This document shows positions 40,251 to 53,170 of a stretch of 64,000 bases of DNA, piece by piece. The stretch is from the NCBI RefSeq assembly GCF_963678635.1, contig NC_087064.1:83071847-83135846 (forward strand). The letters are read 5' to 3'. The translations under genes were made by a program, and so were the position numbers. The notes below the pieces were generated by a model. It searched no databases. It was not told where the DNA came from and saw only the letters and a list, made by a program, of their open reading frames with translations. Source of the stretch: Symsagittifera roscoffensis (taxonomy: Eukaryota > Xenacoelomorpha > Acoela > Convolutidae). Position 1 is the first letter of the stretch. Each line of letters opens with the position of its first letter.

Positions 40251-40559
40251 TTTGCTTTACAGAATTTGGTTTAATCTGATTGTTAAATCAACTTATTTGT
40301 AGTGTCTTAACTAGTGGATTGATAGAATACACTCAACCAGGTGGCTCCTCGCTAGAAGCCCTTTTGTTTTAATATATTCTACTTTTAAACTGCAGCAAAA
40401 AGAAAAACCAGTTGATTCCTCAAAAGGAGCCTTTTGGTTTCTGATTTACTACAAGGGGAGAATGTGCTTACTTTATCGACTGCCGAGGAATGATCCGCAC
40501 TTGCAGTCACTAGCTGAGGAGCACTCGTACACGTTTGGGTGTCCTTGCTGTTCGAGTTC

Positions 40560-41160
40560 GATCGAGTAATGTTCGTAAAAAACTTTCGCTTTTAGTAGCA
40601 ATTTGAATTTGACTTATTCCCTTCTGACTTATTCGGAAATATGCGTTTCTGAATACAAGTTTTCGGCTAGCCCTCGGAAGTTCCAACGAGCTTCTTTTGA
40701 TGCGTTTGCTAGTCTCTGGTTTACTGCTAGATGGCGAATCAACTCGTGGTCTTCAAAATTTTCGATCTCAGTTTCGGGTGGGATTCCGGGGGTATACCGA
40801 TTACGTACAACTTTTTGCAACAGTTGTCAACGTGTTTGCAAGGCTTTCGATTCGCTCAAATACTTCCTGTGGAGTAGCCACAGAGGGATGGTATCCACTG
40901 TATAAGTCGTTTCCGCCGACAAATAAAACAATGATTTCGTTTTTACCTTGTGGAGGGACAAATTGATATACGTTGTTTACAGTTGCTCCTGGTAGCTATA
41001 GGATGTTGATATTCCCATATGTAAGGTACCTGGCTTGGGTGTCTGCAATCAGGAGAGCTTTCTTTGGGGATGTTTTAAACAGGTGATATCTCATTGAAAT
41101 CTTGTCTCTAAAATCCTCCCATTGGAGGCCTTCCACACAAGATTTTATACATTTCACATA
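40560..41160 (-). pseudogene. LINE L1c ORF1: SGNH-esterase-like protein
   Basis: The piece 40,629-40,820 gives the middle to C-terminal part (GIPPETEIENFEDHELIRHL, AENLYSETHISE). The N-terminal SGNH blocks are in another frame up to about 41,150. The breaks are different from those in L1, so each copy decayed independently. Confidence 0.65.
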
Positions 41161-41182
41161 AAACACACTATTTAATAAGTTT

Positions 41183-41226
41183 GAATCGATGGGATCGAAA
41201 GATCATTGAATCGATGTGATCGAAAG
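41183..41226. repeat. 25-bp minisatellite upstream of ORF1, two copies
   Basis: Units at 41,183 and 41,208. Confidence 0.9.
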
Positions 41227-42476
41227 AGGTATCAAAAATTTTTTGCGGACATTTGTTTGGGAAAGCACGACTTTAAAAAACTTTCAGCCTAATTTTGTGT
41301 TATCACTACAGATTCAAGAACTTGAAATAATTATCGCTTTTATTTCTCTCATTTAAAATTTCAACGGGTTTGTGGATAAACCGGACTGTTCAATTGACTG
41401 AATTATGGTTTCTCTTCAAACTGTTGTCATCAATTTGGGAAAATTTTCTTGACATCACTTTATTCATGTTATCTGATCAACCAATCTTCTAACATTCGGT
41501 TCACTTCGTTGAAAGCATTTTTTGTTTCAGCTTTTTAATTTTCTGATTTATCCGGGACTCACATTTTTTTTTATTTGTTCTCAACAACGGATCGATTTAT
41601 TAGCTTTATTTCAGCCCGTAAGCACAAAACACCAGTTCCACTTTCAAATAATTAGAATGTTTTCATTCGTACAAAAGCCAAAACAACCTATTTAATTTGT
41701 AGCTCATTTGATTTAAAATTTTTCAAATTTGCTAAAATTAGATATTGAGATTTGTAACTCGATGCTTTTATTGCATTATTATTGAAGACTGAATCAAATC
41801 ATGTAGCAAAATTTTTCGTTTGGGGTAATTATGCGCTTTCCGTATACATCATATCAAAAACTAGTAGTATCCGAATAAGCTCTTCATGTTTTCATTTCAC
41901 ATTTATGCTTAACATAATGCAGCCAAAAATGAAAAACACAAAGTTGTGCAAAAAATGAAAAAAAAACAAGGTATGAAGTATCAAAAAAGTTTCATAACGT
42001 GCAAGGAACCTTTCAAGGACTCGTAAAAACCATATAACAAATGAAGATTGCAGCCTTTTTGCACTAACACTTAGAATGGGAGGATAACACCTCCTGAGTA
42101 ACACGGACTTTTCCAGAATTTATGAGTGGTCACGAGCCATTTGTGATCCGTTAGAAAACAAAGATCCAGAAATAGCTGAAACGGAACAAACTCTGATTAA
42201 CAAAAACATAAAAGCTGAGGGACAGAATATGATACTTTCGAAAACCCTGCCCTAAAACTATACCTGACGGCTTCAAAACTCATGAGTGTCAAAACAAAAA
42301 ATACCAACAAAGGAATCTGGATGTGGAACAGAGCACCTTTGTTCCACTACTTTCTGCATATAGTGGAGGAGCAGCACCAGGCTCTGCAAAATCCCTCGAG
42401 AAACAAGCAGAGAAACTAAACGAAAAATGGATTGAATCATAACCGGACACAATAATTTTATAAGAACTATAATAAG
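41227..42476 (-). other. LINE L1c 5' region
   Basis: About 1.25 kb of AT-rich sequence, also found at 48,016-49,266, 55,039-56,255 and 60,796-62,040. It shows no long ORF. The constant position upstream of ORF1 identifies it as the LINE 5' UTR or a sequence carried with it. Confidence 0.6.
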
Positions 42477-42955
42477 TTTGTGAACAAGCTTGTGAACAGT
42501 AAGTTATAATCGGGACGATGTAGCCAGTATACGAGTGGAGTTTGTCAACCCAGGAGCACGTAGCGGATATGTTTCGTTTTAATTTGATTTAGGTTTGACT
42601 AGTCTTCCTTTGTAGTCAAGATTGCAATTAAGAATCCACTTAGTGGCCATTACTTGTACTCGTTGAAAACTTACTAAGTTGGCTCTACTTGGTGACCAAG
42701 CTTGTGAACAGTAAGTTATAATCGGGACGATGTAGCCAGTATACGAGTGGAGTTTGTTAACCCATGAGCACGTAGCGAATATGTTTCGTTTTAATTGGAA
42801 AAAGGCCCTCGTTGCCTTTTGGGCACGTATTTCACAGTTTTCGTTCCATGTAAGATTCGGGGTTATTAAGAGGCCCAAATCCTTTTGAACATTCGTGGGA
42901 TGCAGTTCGGTGTCGTTCAGTTTGGCGGATAGATTTCCTCTTAAATTTAGTATTT
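42477..42955 (-). mobile_element. LINE ORF2 fragment at the tandem joint
   Basis: A 5'-truncated stretch of the polymerase C-terminal region (ILNLRGNLSAKLNDTELHP and HSYTGYIVPIITYCSQAWSP), with a short inner duplication of ~100 bases (gtgaacagtaagttataatcgg at 42,496 and 42,706). It joins the 3' UTR of L2 to the 5' end of L1c. An identical arrangement is at 49,267-49,745. Confidence 0.8.
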
Positions 42956-43690
42956 TTTTTGCTACAGCCAGTTCCAACAATTTGTCTTACCGCAATTTAT
43001 GAACCAATTATCTAAAAATTTTCAAAAAACTTGACGCAAACTTGGGATGACTTTATCTCTAGGATTTCAATTTAAAAAATTACGCGAGGAAAAGTATGAG
43101 GCTAAATCAGAATCTGTTGGCACTCCATATGATTTCTTTTTCAGATTTTTGGTTTCTTTGCAAAACTACGTAAATTTTTGCCTTGCACTCAAGATTGCAT
43201 GTGAAAAGATCGTGCCTTGTTTCTTCTAATCAATGATTGAAACATCATTCTGTGAACATAAACTTGTGAAACTGTCGCGATTAAATTTGTAGGTGAATAA
43301 AGACAAAACTTCAATCAAACTTTGCTTCGTAGAAAAACAATCAGTTGCTACTGAACTGATGATTCAAAAAATTAGCTCAAAGTGGTATTACTGGTATAGC
43401 ATGGTAGCTGGACCTATCAGATTTTGACCCCATGCTATTGTACAATGGAACACTTTTGCATTTATCAGCCAGGCTGAAAACAATTGTTTTGCAGAAGCGT
43501 ATTATAGTAGTAGTAGTAGTTGAGGCTTCTGGGAAGTCACGCTTCCCAAGGGTTTATGAGTCCCGTCATTTACATGTTTTCATCAAATTAAGTTTGAGTT
43601 TCGAGTTTTTTTCCAGTTGTTACAGTGAACGCATTTGCATTTAATTCTCCAAGTGCATCTGTTTAGATAATTGAATTTTCTGACAAAGTA

Positions 43691-44850
43691 ATTCTAATAA
43701 AGTTTGCTTTTTGAATTTTTGTCAAGTTGGTTCCCATATTCTTCGTAGTGTTCGATGACGATGTTGTGTATGAGTTTCGTTCTGTGAAAAAAATTTTCGT
43801 CTGATTTGTTCAGTCTGTTTTTGTTGACTGCATGTTCTCCTCTGCTGTGTTGGCGCGTTTTTTCTTCCTTAGAAGATTCAACAGCAATTGATATATCATA
43901 TTTGGAATTTACAAAGGATAAATACATGAGAAGGTCGTGCATTTCAACGTAGAGGCATAATGGCAGTAGTTTAAGTTTGACTAGTCTTCCTTTGTAGTCA
44001 AGATTGCAATTAAGAATCCACTTAGTGGCCATTACTTGTACTCGTTCGAAATTTACTAAGTTGGCTCTACTTGGTGACCAACATTCCTTAGGTCGATTTC
44101 ATTCAGAGCAATTAGTTTAAAATCATCAGCAAAACCATAACTTTCAAGGTGAGGGCTTGCGTTGGGTAGATCATTGATGAAAATTAAGAAGAGTAACGGA
44201 CCTAGGATAGAGCCTTGGGGTACTCCACTGCTGACTTGTGTTAGATTAGACGGGGCGTTTTCAATTTTAACGAATTGTTTGCGTTTATTGAGATATGAAA
44301 TTATTATATTAAGTAGTTTTCCGCCCACTCCAAATATTTTAAGGTTATCGATAAGCAAATGATACGCAACTTTGTCAAATGCTTTTGCAAAGTCTAGATA
44401 AATGACTGCCAATTCTTTTATGTTTTTGTCGTCGAACTTTTTGTATACAGAGTCTAAAAAGAGCAATAGTTGGGCTACAGCTGACATTTGTCTGCAAAAA
44501 CCAAATAAGTTTTCATGCAGTTTGTGGCGACTATGTTCATACAATTGATCAAAAAGATTTTTTTCGAACACTTTTGAAATACAACACAATAGGCTTATCG
44601 GACGTTAACAGCTAACATCTGCTTTGTTTCCTTCCTTGAATACAGGCGACACCTGGCTTATCTTCCAGTAACTCGGATATACACTTTTATTCATTAATGT
44701 TTTATAAAGCAGAAGGAGTGATTTCGGCAGGGATTTACAACAATTTTTGAGGACGATATTACCAATATTATCGGGTCCTGTTGACTTGTTCAGCAGTAAA
44801 CTTTCAAGCACGGTTTCGATTTTCTTTTCCGTAATTTGTATATCGTTAAC
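43691..44850 (-). pseudogene. LINE L2 ORF2: reverse transcriptase with internal deletion
   Basis: Pieces 43,694-44,032 (C-terminal), 44,056-44,589 (core with YLDFAKAFDKVAYHLL, SSGVPQGSILGPLL and YGFADDFKL) and 44,605-44,811. A jump at about 44,082 removes ~320 bp that L3 keeps. The core has the usual residue pattern, such as LDFAKAFDKV, better than L1. The frame between pieces is broken. Confidence 0.8.
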
Positions 44851-45566
44851 TTCTCATCTTTTTTGGTATGATCTGGCGTTATTGATTGTTTTTTGTAAAA
44901 ACAATTTAAAAAAATGAGTTAAAAAGATTTGCTCTGTCTTCGGTTGACTCCGCAATCGTTTCGTTGAGCTTTATTATTGGTGGTATTGATAGATTTTTTT
45001 TGACGCCAGATATCTCTGTTTGTTGCTAAAACGTCGTGTTTGGAATGGATCAGCCTCAAAACAACATAGATCAGAATCGATTAAGGTGCTTAACTGTTTT
45101 TCCAATCGTTTGATTTTTATAGCTCTTTGTATGTTTGGGTTTGGCCATTGACCCTTTTTCGTTGCTATTTTCTTTATTAGAAAAGAAGCTTGTTTTGAGA
45201 TCCACGGTGGAAGTGACGATCGATGTTTCGTGACTTTGGATATGTTGTTGTTTATTATGTCTTCTGTCCAGTTATACCATTGTTTGACTAGAAAGTCGAC
45301 ATTGCTATAACAGTAGGGGTCAAAAGGAAAATTAAAGATAACATTGTTAATTTCAGCCCAATTTGCTTTCTTAAAGGCATATTTGTACTAGCAATAAAGC
45401 TTGTGTTTATTGGCTTGTGGTCAGAGCAAGGTTTGTTATTGATACTAAAATTGCTTAGGACGTCTAGGTCCTTTTTGCAGTCTGTAATTGGGTCGGGGTT
45501 GTTCGTCAGGATGACATCTAACTGAGATTCTGATATATTGGAAAAATTATGTTAAATTAGAATTTT
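44851..45566 (-). pseudogene. LINE L2 ORF2: linker between endonuclease and RT
   Basis: Matches 17,067-17,794 and 38,186-38,826 by sequence, with a ~50-bp deletion near 45,385. No open frame above 60 residues. Confidence 0.55.
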
Positions 45567-46085
45567 TTATATACAGTTTTCGTATTCGTCATTTGAGCTC
45601 ATTTCGCTCCAATTTGTTTTCGAAAATTTGATATTCCCAGCTATGATGATTTGATCGTAACTTATTTCACTGGTATGACTTTCGAGGCTATTAAAAAACT
45701 GCACAAAGTCTTGGAAAGACCATTGGTAAGGGCAATTTGTCTGTGGGTTGTATATTGCACACGCTAGTGTGGGCTTCGGGGTGGTACAAAGTCTTAATAC
45801 CATTAAATCATTTTTACAGTTTTGGAGAACTTACTTCTTCATGAGTGATTTGATTTTTTATCGCTATGAGGACTCCTCCGTGTTTTGATCGGAAGTTTTC
45901 ACATACACGATCTTTCCGGTATATTGTGTAGGCCGGAAGAAAGAGAGCGCTGTTAGAAATTTCGGAGGTGAGCCATGTTTCTGATAGACAAATTAATTCA
46001 TAGTTAGTTTTAAATGTAGAGTTAGAGAAGACCATTCGTCTTTGGAGATTCAGAATGCTTCTCACATTGAAGGATAGAAGATTGA
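45567..46085 (-). pseudogene. LINE L2 ORF2: APE-type endonuclease
   Basis: Pieces 45,567-45,803 (IIIAGNIKFSKTNW, where the GDIN motif is changed to GNIK) and 45,814-46,065 (ELICLSETWL, GGVLIAIKNQ). The change in GDIN removes the usual Asp, so this copy would be inactive even without the frame break. Confidence 0.75.
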
Positions 46086-46159
46086 TTTGACTTAGTCATT
46101 CGGACTCGCTTTCTGTAGCTGTGTCCGTGTTTTCAAATACTCCACCCATTTATCATCGT

Positions 46160-47020
46160 ATTTAGTTTCCAGTTTCAAGTTACGGATTCTGATATTTTTT
46201 GGTCTATCTGTTTATCTTCGATTAAGAATCGCCTTTTGCGTAGGCAATAGTTTTCAAGTTTGGTGTCTGATGTTGACAGTTCTCGACTAATAAACACAGC
46301 GTGGTCATAATCTTTCAGCTGGAAGGCAGATTTCATCACGAGTTCTTTGCTGAGCATGTTTTCCATGTTCATAATAAGCGTGCGAGGGGTTGTCCGGTCT
46401 GGATCAATTCTGCCTATGCGCTAGATTTTACTCATTTTTTTGTCATCAATATTGAGGAAAACAAGCATTTTTTCAACTGCTTTGATGTCAGCTTGGAATC
46501 GCTCGTCGGGAGTCCCCGTGGTGTTTTCGGGTACACCTCTTATGCGAACTCCAAGGTTGCTTGAAGATTGAACTAGTGGTGGCGTATCGATCTTTTTGCC
46601 GCTTTTCACTGCACCGAGTGATGCGGCGAAGTTCTGCGGCTTCGTTTTTTTCACCTCAATGAGTCCTTGTTTCACAGTTTCAATCAGGGCATTTGATTTG
46701 GTAATAATCTCTGTTAGTGTCTTCATTTGGTCTTTGAGTTCAACTAGTTGGGTATCGATTTTAGTCAAATCGTTTTTTTGGTCAGTTTTTGGGTCTTGCT
46801 CTTTTTTGTTTACACATTAGTTGCAAATATTGAGGATGTTTGCTTTACACTTGATGAAAACGTCTAGGCTAATTTGATTAAAATCAGTGCATTCCGGTGT
46901 CATGTGTAAAACTTTTTGACAAAATTAAAACACAAATCTTTCTTTCTTGATTTTTTCTTGACAAGTGTAACACTTGTTTCCTCGATTCACCATTCTGATT
47001 TTGCTTTACAGAATTTGGTT
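46160..47020 (-). pseudogene. LINE L2: Cys/His, coiled-coil and RRM-like segment
   Basis: Frame 46,421-46,768 holds the coiled coil and the start of the RRM-like part (KIDTQLVELKDQMKTLTEII, LGVRIRGVPENTTG). A stop (at 46,421-46,423) truncates it after KKMSKI. The remaining part is the frame 46,175-46,372. L1b and L3 share this stop. Confidence 0.65.
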
Positions 47021-47132
47021 TAATCAGACTGTTACTTCAACTTATTTGTAGTGTCTTAACTAGGGGAATGATAGAATACACTCAACCAGGTGGCTCCTCG
47101 CTAGAAGCCCTTTGGTTTTGTATATTCTACTT

Positions 47133-47930
47133 CTAAACTGCAGCAAAAAGAAAAACCAGTTGATTCCTCGAAAGGAGCCCTTTGGTTTCTGATTTACTAC
47201 GAGGGGAGTATGTGCTTACTTTATCGACTGCCGAGGAATGATCTGCACTTGCAATCACTAGCTGAGGAGCACTCGTACACGTTTGGGTGTCCTTGCTGTT
47301 CGAGTTCGATCGAGTGATGTTCGTAAAAAATATTTTCGTTTTTAGTATCACTCGAATTTGACTTATTCTCTTCTAGCTGAGGTGCACGCAGTCACGATCG
47401 GAAATATGCGTTTCTGAATACAAGTGTTCGGCTAGCCCTCGGAAGTTCCAACGAGCTTCTTTTGATGCGTTTTCTAGTCTCTGGTTTACTGCTAGATTGC
47501 GAATCAACTCGTGGTCTTCAAAATTTTCGATTTCAGTTTCGGGTGGGATTCCGGGGGTATACCGATTACGTACAACTTTTTCGCAACAGTTGTCAACGTG
47601 TTTGCAAGGCTTTCGATTCGCTCAATTACTTCCTGTGGAGTAGCCACAGAGGGATGGTATTCACTGTATAAGTCGTTTCCGCCAACAAATAAAACAATGA
47701 TTTCGTATTTACCTTGTGGATGGACAAATTGATATACGTTGTTTACAGTTGCTCGTGGTAGCGATAGGATGTTGATATTCCCAAATGTCAGGTACCTGGC
47801 TTGGGAGTCTGCAATCAGGAGAGCTTTTTTGGGATGTTTCAACCAGGTGATATCTCATTGAAATCTTGTCTCTAAAATCCCCCCATTGGAGGCCTTTCAC
47901 TCATGATTTTATACATTTCACATGAAACAC
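47133..47930 (-). pseudogene. LINE L2 ORF1: SGNH-esterase-like protein
   Basis: Almost the same as in L1: frames 47,504-47,842 (ALLIADSQARYL, IVLFVGGNDLY) and 47,133-47,351. The two share the same frame breaks, which points to recent duplication from L1 or a common inactive source. Confidence 0.7.
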
Positions 47931-47946
47931 TCTATTTAATAAGTTT

Positions 47947-48015
47947 GAATCGATGGGATCGAAAGATCATTGAATCGATGGGATCGAAAGATCATTGAAT
48001 CGATGGGATCGAAAA
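47947..48015. repeat. 25-bp minisatellite upstream of ORF1, three copies
   Basis: Units at 47,947, 47,972 and 47,997. Confidence 0.9.
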
Positions 48016-49266
48016 AGGTATCAAAAATTTTTTGCGGACATTTGTTTGGGAAAGCACTACTTTGAAAAACTTTCAGCCTAATTTTGTGTTATCACTACAG
48101 ATTCAAAAACTTGAAATAATTATCGCTTTTATTTCTCTCATTTAAAATTTCAACGGGTTTGTGGATAAACCGGACTGTTCAATTGACTGAATTATGGTTT
48201 ATCTTCAAACTGTTGTCATCAATTTGGGAAAATTTTCTTGACATCACTTTATTCATGTTATCTGATCAACCAATCTTCTAACATTCGGTTCACTTCGTTG
48301 AAAGCATTTTTTGTTTCAGCTTTTTATTTTTTGATTTATCCGGGACTCACATTTTTTTTATTTGTTCTCAACAACGGATCGATTTATTAGCTTTATTTCA
48401 GCCCGTAAGCACAAAACACCAGTTCCACTTTCAAATAATTAGAATGTTTTCATTCGTACAAAAGCCAAAACAACCTATTTATTTTGTAGCTCATTTGATT
48501 TAAATTTTTTCAAATTTGCTAAAATTAGATATTGAGATTTGTAACTCGATGCTTTTATTGCATTATTATTGAAGACTGAATCAAATCATGTAGCAAAATT
48601 TTTTCGTTTGGGGTAATTATGCGCTTTCCGTATACATCATATCAAAAACTAGTAGTATCCGAATAAACTCTTCGTGTTTTCAATTCACATTTATGCTTAA
48701 CATAATGCAACCAAAAAGGAAAAACACAAAGTTGTGCAAAAAAATGAAAGTAAAAACAAGGTATGAAGCATCAAAAAAGTTTCATAACGTGCAAGGAACC
48801 TTTCAAGGACTCGTAAAAACTATATAACAAATGAAGATCGCAGCCTTTTTGCACTAACACTTAGAATGGGAGGATAACACCTCCTGAGTAACACGGACTT
48901 TTCCAGAATTTATGAGTGGTCACGAGCCATTTGTGATCCGTTAGAAAACAAAGATCCAGAAATAGCTGAAACGGAACAAACTCTGATTAACAAAAACATA
49001 AAAACTGAGGGACAGAATATGATACTTTCGAAAACCCTGCCCTAAAACTATACCTGACGGCTTCAAAACTCATGAGTGTCAAAACAAAAAATACCAACAA
49101 AGGAATCTGGATGTGGAACAGAGCACCTTTGTTCCACTACTTTCTGCATATAGTGGAGGAGCAGCACCAGGCTCTGCAAAATCACTCGAGAAACAAGCAG
49201 AGAAACTAAGCGAAAAATGGATTGAATCATAACCGGACACAATAATTTTATAAGAACTATAATAAG
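48016..49266 (-). other. LINE L2 5' region
   Basis: Nearly the same as 41,227-42,476, including the joint aataag then tttgtgaac at its right end. No ORF worth calling. Confidence 0.6.
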
Positions 49267-50480
49267 TTTGTGAACAAGCTTGTGAACAGTAAGTTATAAT
49301 CGGGACGATGTAGCCAGTATACGAGTGGAGTTTGTCAACCCAGGAGCACGTAGCGGATATGTTTCGTTTTAATTTGATTTAGGTTTGACTAGTCTTCCTT
49401 TGTAGTCAAGATTGCAATTAAGAATCCACTTAGTGGCCATTACTTGTACTCGTTGAAAACTTACTAAGTTGGCTCTACTTGGTGACCAAGCTTGTGAACA
49501 GTAAGTTATAATCGGGACGATGTAGCCAGTATACGAGTGGAGTTTGTTAACCCATGAGCACGTAGCGAATATGTTTCGTTTTAATTGGAAAAAGGCCCTC
49601 GTTGCCTTTTGGGCACGTATTTCACATCTTTCGTTCCATGTAAGATTCGGGGTTATTAAGAGGCCCAAATCCTTTTGAACATTCGTGGGATGCAGTTCGG
49701 TGTTGTTCAGTTTGGCGGATAGATTTCCTCTTAAATTTAGTATTTTTTTTGCTACAGCCAGTTCCAACAATTTGTCTTACCGCAATTTATGAACCAATTA
49801 TCTAAAAATTTTCAAAAAACTTGACGCAAACTTGGGATGACTTTATCTCTAGGATTTCCATTAAAAAAATTACGCGAGGAAAAGTATGAGGCTAAATCAG
49901 AATCTGTTGGCACTCCATATGATTTCTTTTTCAGATTTTTGATTTCTTTGCAAAACTACGTAAATTTTTGCCTTGCACTCAAGTTTGCATGTGAAAAGAT
50001 CGTGCCTTGTTTCTTCTAATCAATGATTGAAACATCATTCTGTGAACATAAACTTGTGAAACTGTCGCGATTAAATTTGTAGGTGAATAAAGACAAAACT
50101 TCAATCAAACTTTGCTTCGTAGAAAAACAATCAGTTGCTACTGAACTATTGATTCAAAAAATTAGCTCAAAAGTGGTATTACTGGTATAGCATGGTAGCT
50201 GGACCTATCAGATTTTGACCCCATGCTATTGTACAATGGAACACTTTTGCATTTATCAGCCAGGCTGAAAACAATTGTTTTGCAGAAGCGAATTATAGTA
50301 GTAGTAGTAGTTGAGGCTTCTGGGAAGTCACGCTTCCCAAGGGTTTATGAGTCCCGTTACTTACATGTTTTCATCAAATTAAGTTTGAGTTTCGAGTTTT
50401 TTCCAGTTGTTACAGTGAACGCATTTGTATTTAATTCTCCAAGTGCATCTGTTTAGATAATTGAATTTTCTGAGAAAGTA

Positions 50481-51984
50481 ATTCCAATAAAGTTTGCTTT
50501 TTGATTTTTTGTCAAGTTGGTTCCCATATTCTTCGTAGTGTTCGATGACGATGTTGTGTAAGAGTTTCGTTCTGTGAAAAAAATTTTCCTCTGATTTGTT
50601 CAGTCTGTTTTTGTTGACTGCATGTTCTCCTCTGCTGTGTTGGCGCGTTTTTCTTCCTTAGAAGATTCAACAGCAATTGATATATCATATTTGGAATTTA
50701 CAAAGAATAAATACATGAGAAGGTCGTGCATTTCAACGTAGAGGCATAATCGCAGTAGTTTAAGTTTGACTAGTCTTCCTTTGTAGTCAAGATTGCAATT
50801 AAGAATCCACTTAGTGGCCATTACTTGTACTCGTTCAAAACTTACTAAGTTGGCTCTACTTGGTGACCAAGCTTGTGAACAGTAAGTTATAATCGTGACG
50901 ATGTAGCCAGTATACGGGTGGAGTTTGTTAACCCATTGGCACGTAGCGGATATGTTTCGTTCTAATTGCAAAAAAGCCCTAGTTGCCTTTTGGGCACGTA
51001 TTTCACAGTTTTTGTTCCATGTAAGATTCGGGGTTATTAAGAGGCCCAAATCCTTTTGAAAGTTCGTGGGATGCAGTTCGGTGTCGTTCAATTTGGCGGA
51101 TAGGTTTCCTCTTAAATTTAGTAATTTACATTTACTCGTATTTGTCGTCATTAAGTTTTCATAACACCAGTTTTCAAGTCCACGAGCGTCATTCCTTAGG
51201 TCGATTTCATTCAGAGCAATTAGTTTAAAATCATCAGCAAAACCATAACTTTCAAGGTGAGGGCTTGCGTTGGGTAGATCATTGATGAAAATTAAGAAGA
51301 GTAACGGACCTAGGATAGAGCCTTGGGGTACTCCACTGCTGACTTGTGTTAGATTAGACGGGGCGTTTTCAATTTTAACGAATTGTTTGCGTTTATTGAG
51401 ATATGAATAAACCCTGAATATTTTAAGGTTATCGATAAGCAAATGATACGCAACTTTGTCAAATACTTTTGGAAAGTCTAGATGAATGACTGCCAATTCT
51501 TTTATGTTTTTGTCGTCGAACTTTTTGTATACAGAGTCTAAAGAGAGCAATAGTTGGGCTACAGCTGACATTTGTCTGCAAAAACCAAATAGGTTTTCAT
51601 GCAGTTTGTGGCGACTATGTTCATACAATTGATCAAAAAGATTTTTTTCAAACACTTTTGAAATACAACACAATAGGCTTATCGGACGTTAACAGCTAAC
51701 ATCTGCTTTGTTTCCTTCCTTGAATACAGGCGACACCTGGCTTATCTTCCAGTAACTCGGATATACACTTTTATTCATTAATGCTTTATAAAGCAGAAGG
51801 AGTGATTTCGGCAGGGATTTACAACAATTTTTGAGGACGATATTACCAATATTATCGGGTCCTGTTGACTTGTTCAGCAGTAAACTTTAAAGCACGGTTT
51901 CGATTTTCTTTTCCGTAATTTGTATATCGTTAACTTCTTATTTGGTATGATATGGCGTTATTGATTGTTTTTTGTAAAAACAAT
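50481..51984 (-). pseudogene. LINE L3 ORF2: reverse transcriptase
   Basis: A 357-residue frame (50,600-51,673) holds the whole polymerase core: HLDFPKVFDKVAYHLL, SSGVPQGSILGPLL, YGFADDFKL, and the C-terminal thumb region with YCSQAWSPSRANL. A short deletion near 51,408 removes about eight residues before SYLNKRK. The frame then breaks at the C-terminus (EEKRANTAEE, one base lost in a T-run near 50,650). Mutations such as LDFPKV against LDFAKA in L2 indicate decay. Confidence 0.8.
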
Positions 51985-52646
51985 TTAAAAAAATGAGTTA
52001 AAAAGATTTGCTCTGTCTTCGGTTGACTCCGCAATCGTTTCGTTGAGCTTTATTATTGGTGGTATTGATAGATTTTTTTTTGACGCCAGATTTTTCTGTT
52101 TGTTGCTAAAACGTCGTGTTTGGAATACATCAGCCTCAAAACAACATAGATCAGAATCGATTAAGGTGCTTAACTGTTTTTCCAATCGTTTGATTTTTAT
52201 AGATCTTTGTATGTTTGGGTTTGGCCATTTACGCTTTTTCGTTGCTATTTTCTTTATTAGAAAAGAAGCTTGTTTTGAGATCCAGGGTGGAAGTGACGAT
52301 CGATGTTTCGTGACTTCGGGTATGTTGTTGTTTATAATGTCTTCTGTCCAGTTATACCATTGTTTGACTAGAAAGTCGACATTGCTATAACAGTAGGGGT
52401 CAAAAGGAAAATTAAAGATAACATTGTTAATTTCAGCCCAATTTGCTTTCTTAAAGGCATATTTGTACTAGCAATAAAGCTTGTGTTTATTGGCTTGTGG
52501 TCAGAGCAAGGTTTGTTATTGATACTAAAATTGCTTAGGACGTCTAGGTCCTTTTTGCAGTCTGTAATTGGGTCGGGGTTGTTCGTCAGGATGACATCTA
52601 ACTGAGATTCTGATATATTGGAAAAACTATGTTAAATTAGATTTTT
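51985..52646 (-). pseudogene. LINE L3 ORF2: linker between endonuclease and RT
   Basis: Readable part 51,985-52,185 with EKQLSTLIDSDLCCFEADVF. Shares the ~50-bp deletion of L2 (here near 52,465), which supports the tandem duplication of L2 and L3. Confidence 0.6.
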
Positions 52647-53140
52647 TTATATACAGTTTTCGTATTTGTCATTTGAGCTCATTTCGCTCCAATTTGTTTT
52701 CGAAAAGTTGATATTCCCAGCTATGATGATTTGATCGTAACTTATTTCACTGGTATGACTTTCGAGGCTATTAAAAAACTGCACAAAGTCTTGGAAAGAC
52801 CATTGGTAAGGGCAATTTGTCTGTGGGTTGTATATTGCACACGCTAGTGTGGGCTTCGGGGTGGTACAAAGTCTTAATACCATTAAATCATTTTTTCAGT
52901 TTTGGAGAACTACTTCTTCATGAGGGATTTGATTTTTTATCGCTATGAGGACTCCTCCGTCTTTTGATCGGAAGTTTTCACATACACGATCTTTCCGGTA
53001 TATTCTGTAGGCCGGAAGAAAGAGAGCGCTGTTAGGAATTTCGGAGGTGAGCCATGTTTCTGATAGACAAATTAAGTCATAGTTAGTTTTAAATATAGAG
53101 TTAGAGAAGACCATTCATCTTTGGAGATTCAAAATGCTTC
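52647..53140 (-). pseudogene. LINE L3 ORF2: APE-type endonuclease
   Basis: Frames 52,647-52,883 (IIIAGNINFSKTNW) and 52,896-53,114 (YDLICLSETWLTSEIPN, GGVLIAIKNQ). As in L2, GDIN is changed to GNIN. Confidence 0.75.
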
Positions 53141-53170
53141 TCACATTGAAGGATAGAAGATTGATTTGAC

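Larger units (their letters stand above)
36930..42476 (-). mobile_element. LINE copy L1c, main part (split by the Maverick-like element)
   Basis: Continues the 22,599-22,909 fragment on the far side of the insertion. From 3' to 5': reverse transcriptase, endonuclease, coiled-coil and RRM-like segment, ORF1, the 25-bp repeat and a ~1.25-kb 5' region. The 5' end stops at about 42,476, where an unrelated joint to an ORF2 fragment occurs (aataag then tttgtgaac). The same joint is found in L2. Confidence 0.85.
42956..49266 (-). mobile_element. LINE copy L2
   Basis: 3' UTR (42,956-43,690), reverse transcriptase with a ~320-bp deletion, endonuclease, coiled-coil and RRM-like segment, ORF1, a three-unit 25-bp array and the 5' region. 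It is head-to-tail with L1c and L3 and ends at the same abnormal 5' joint as L1c. Confidence 0.85.
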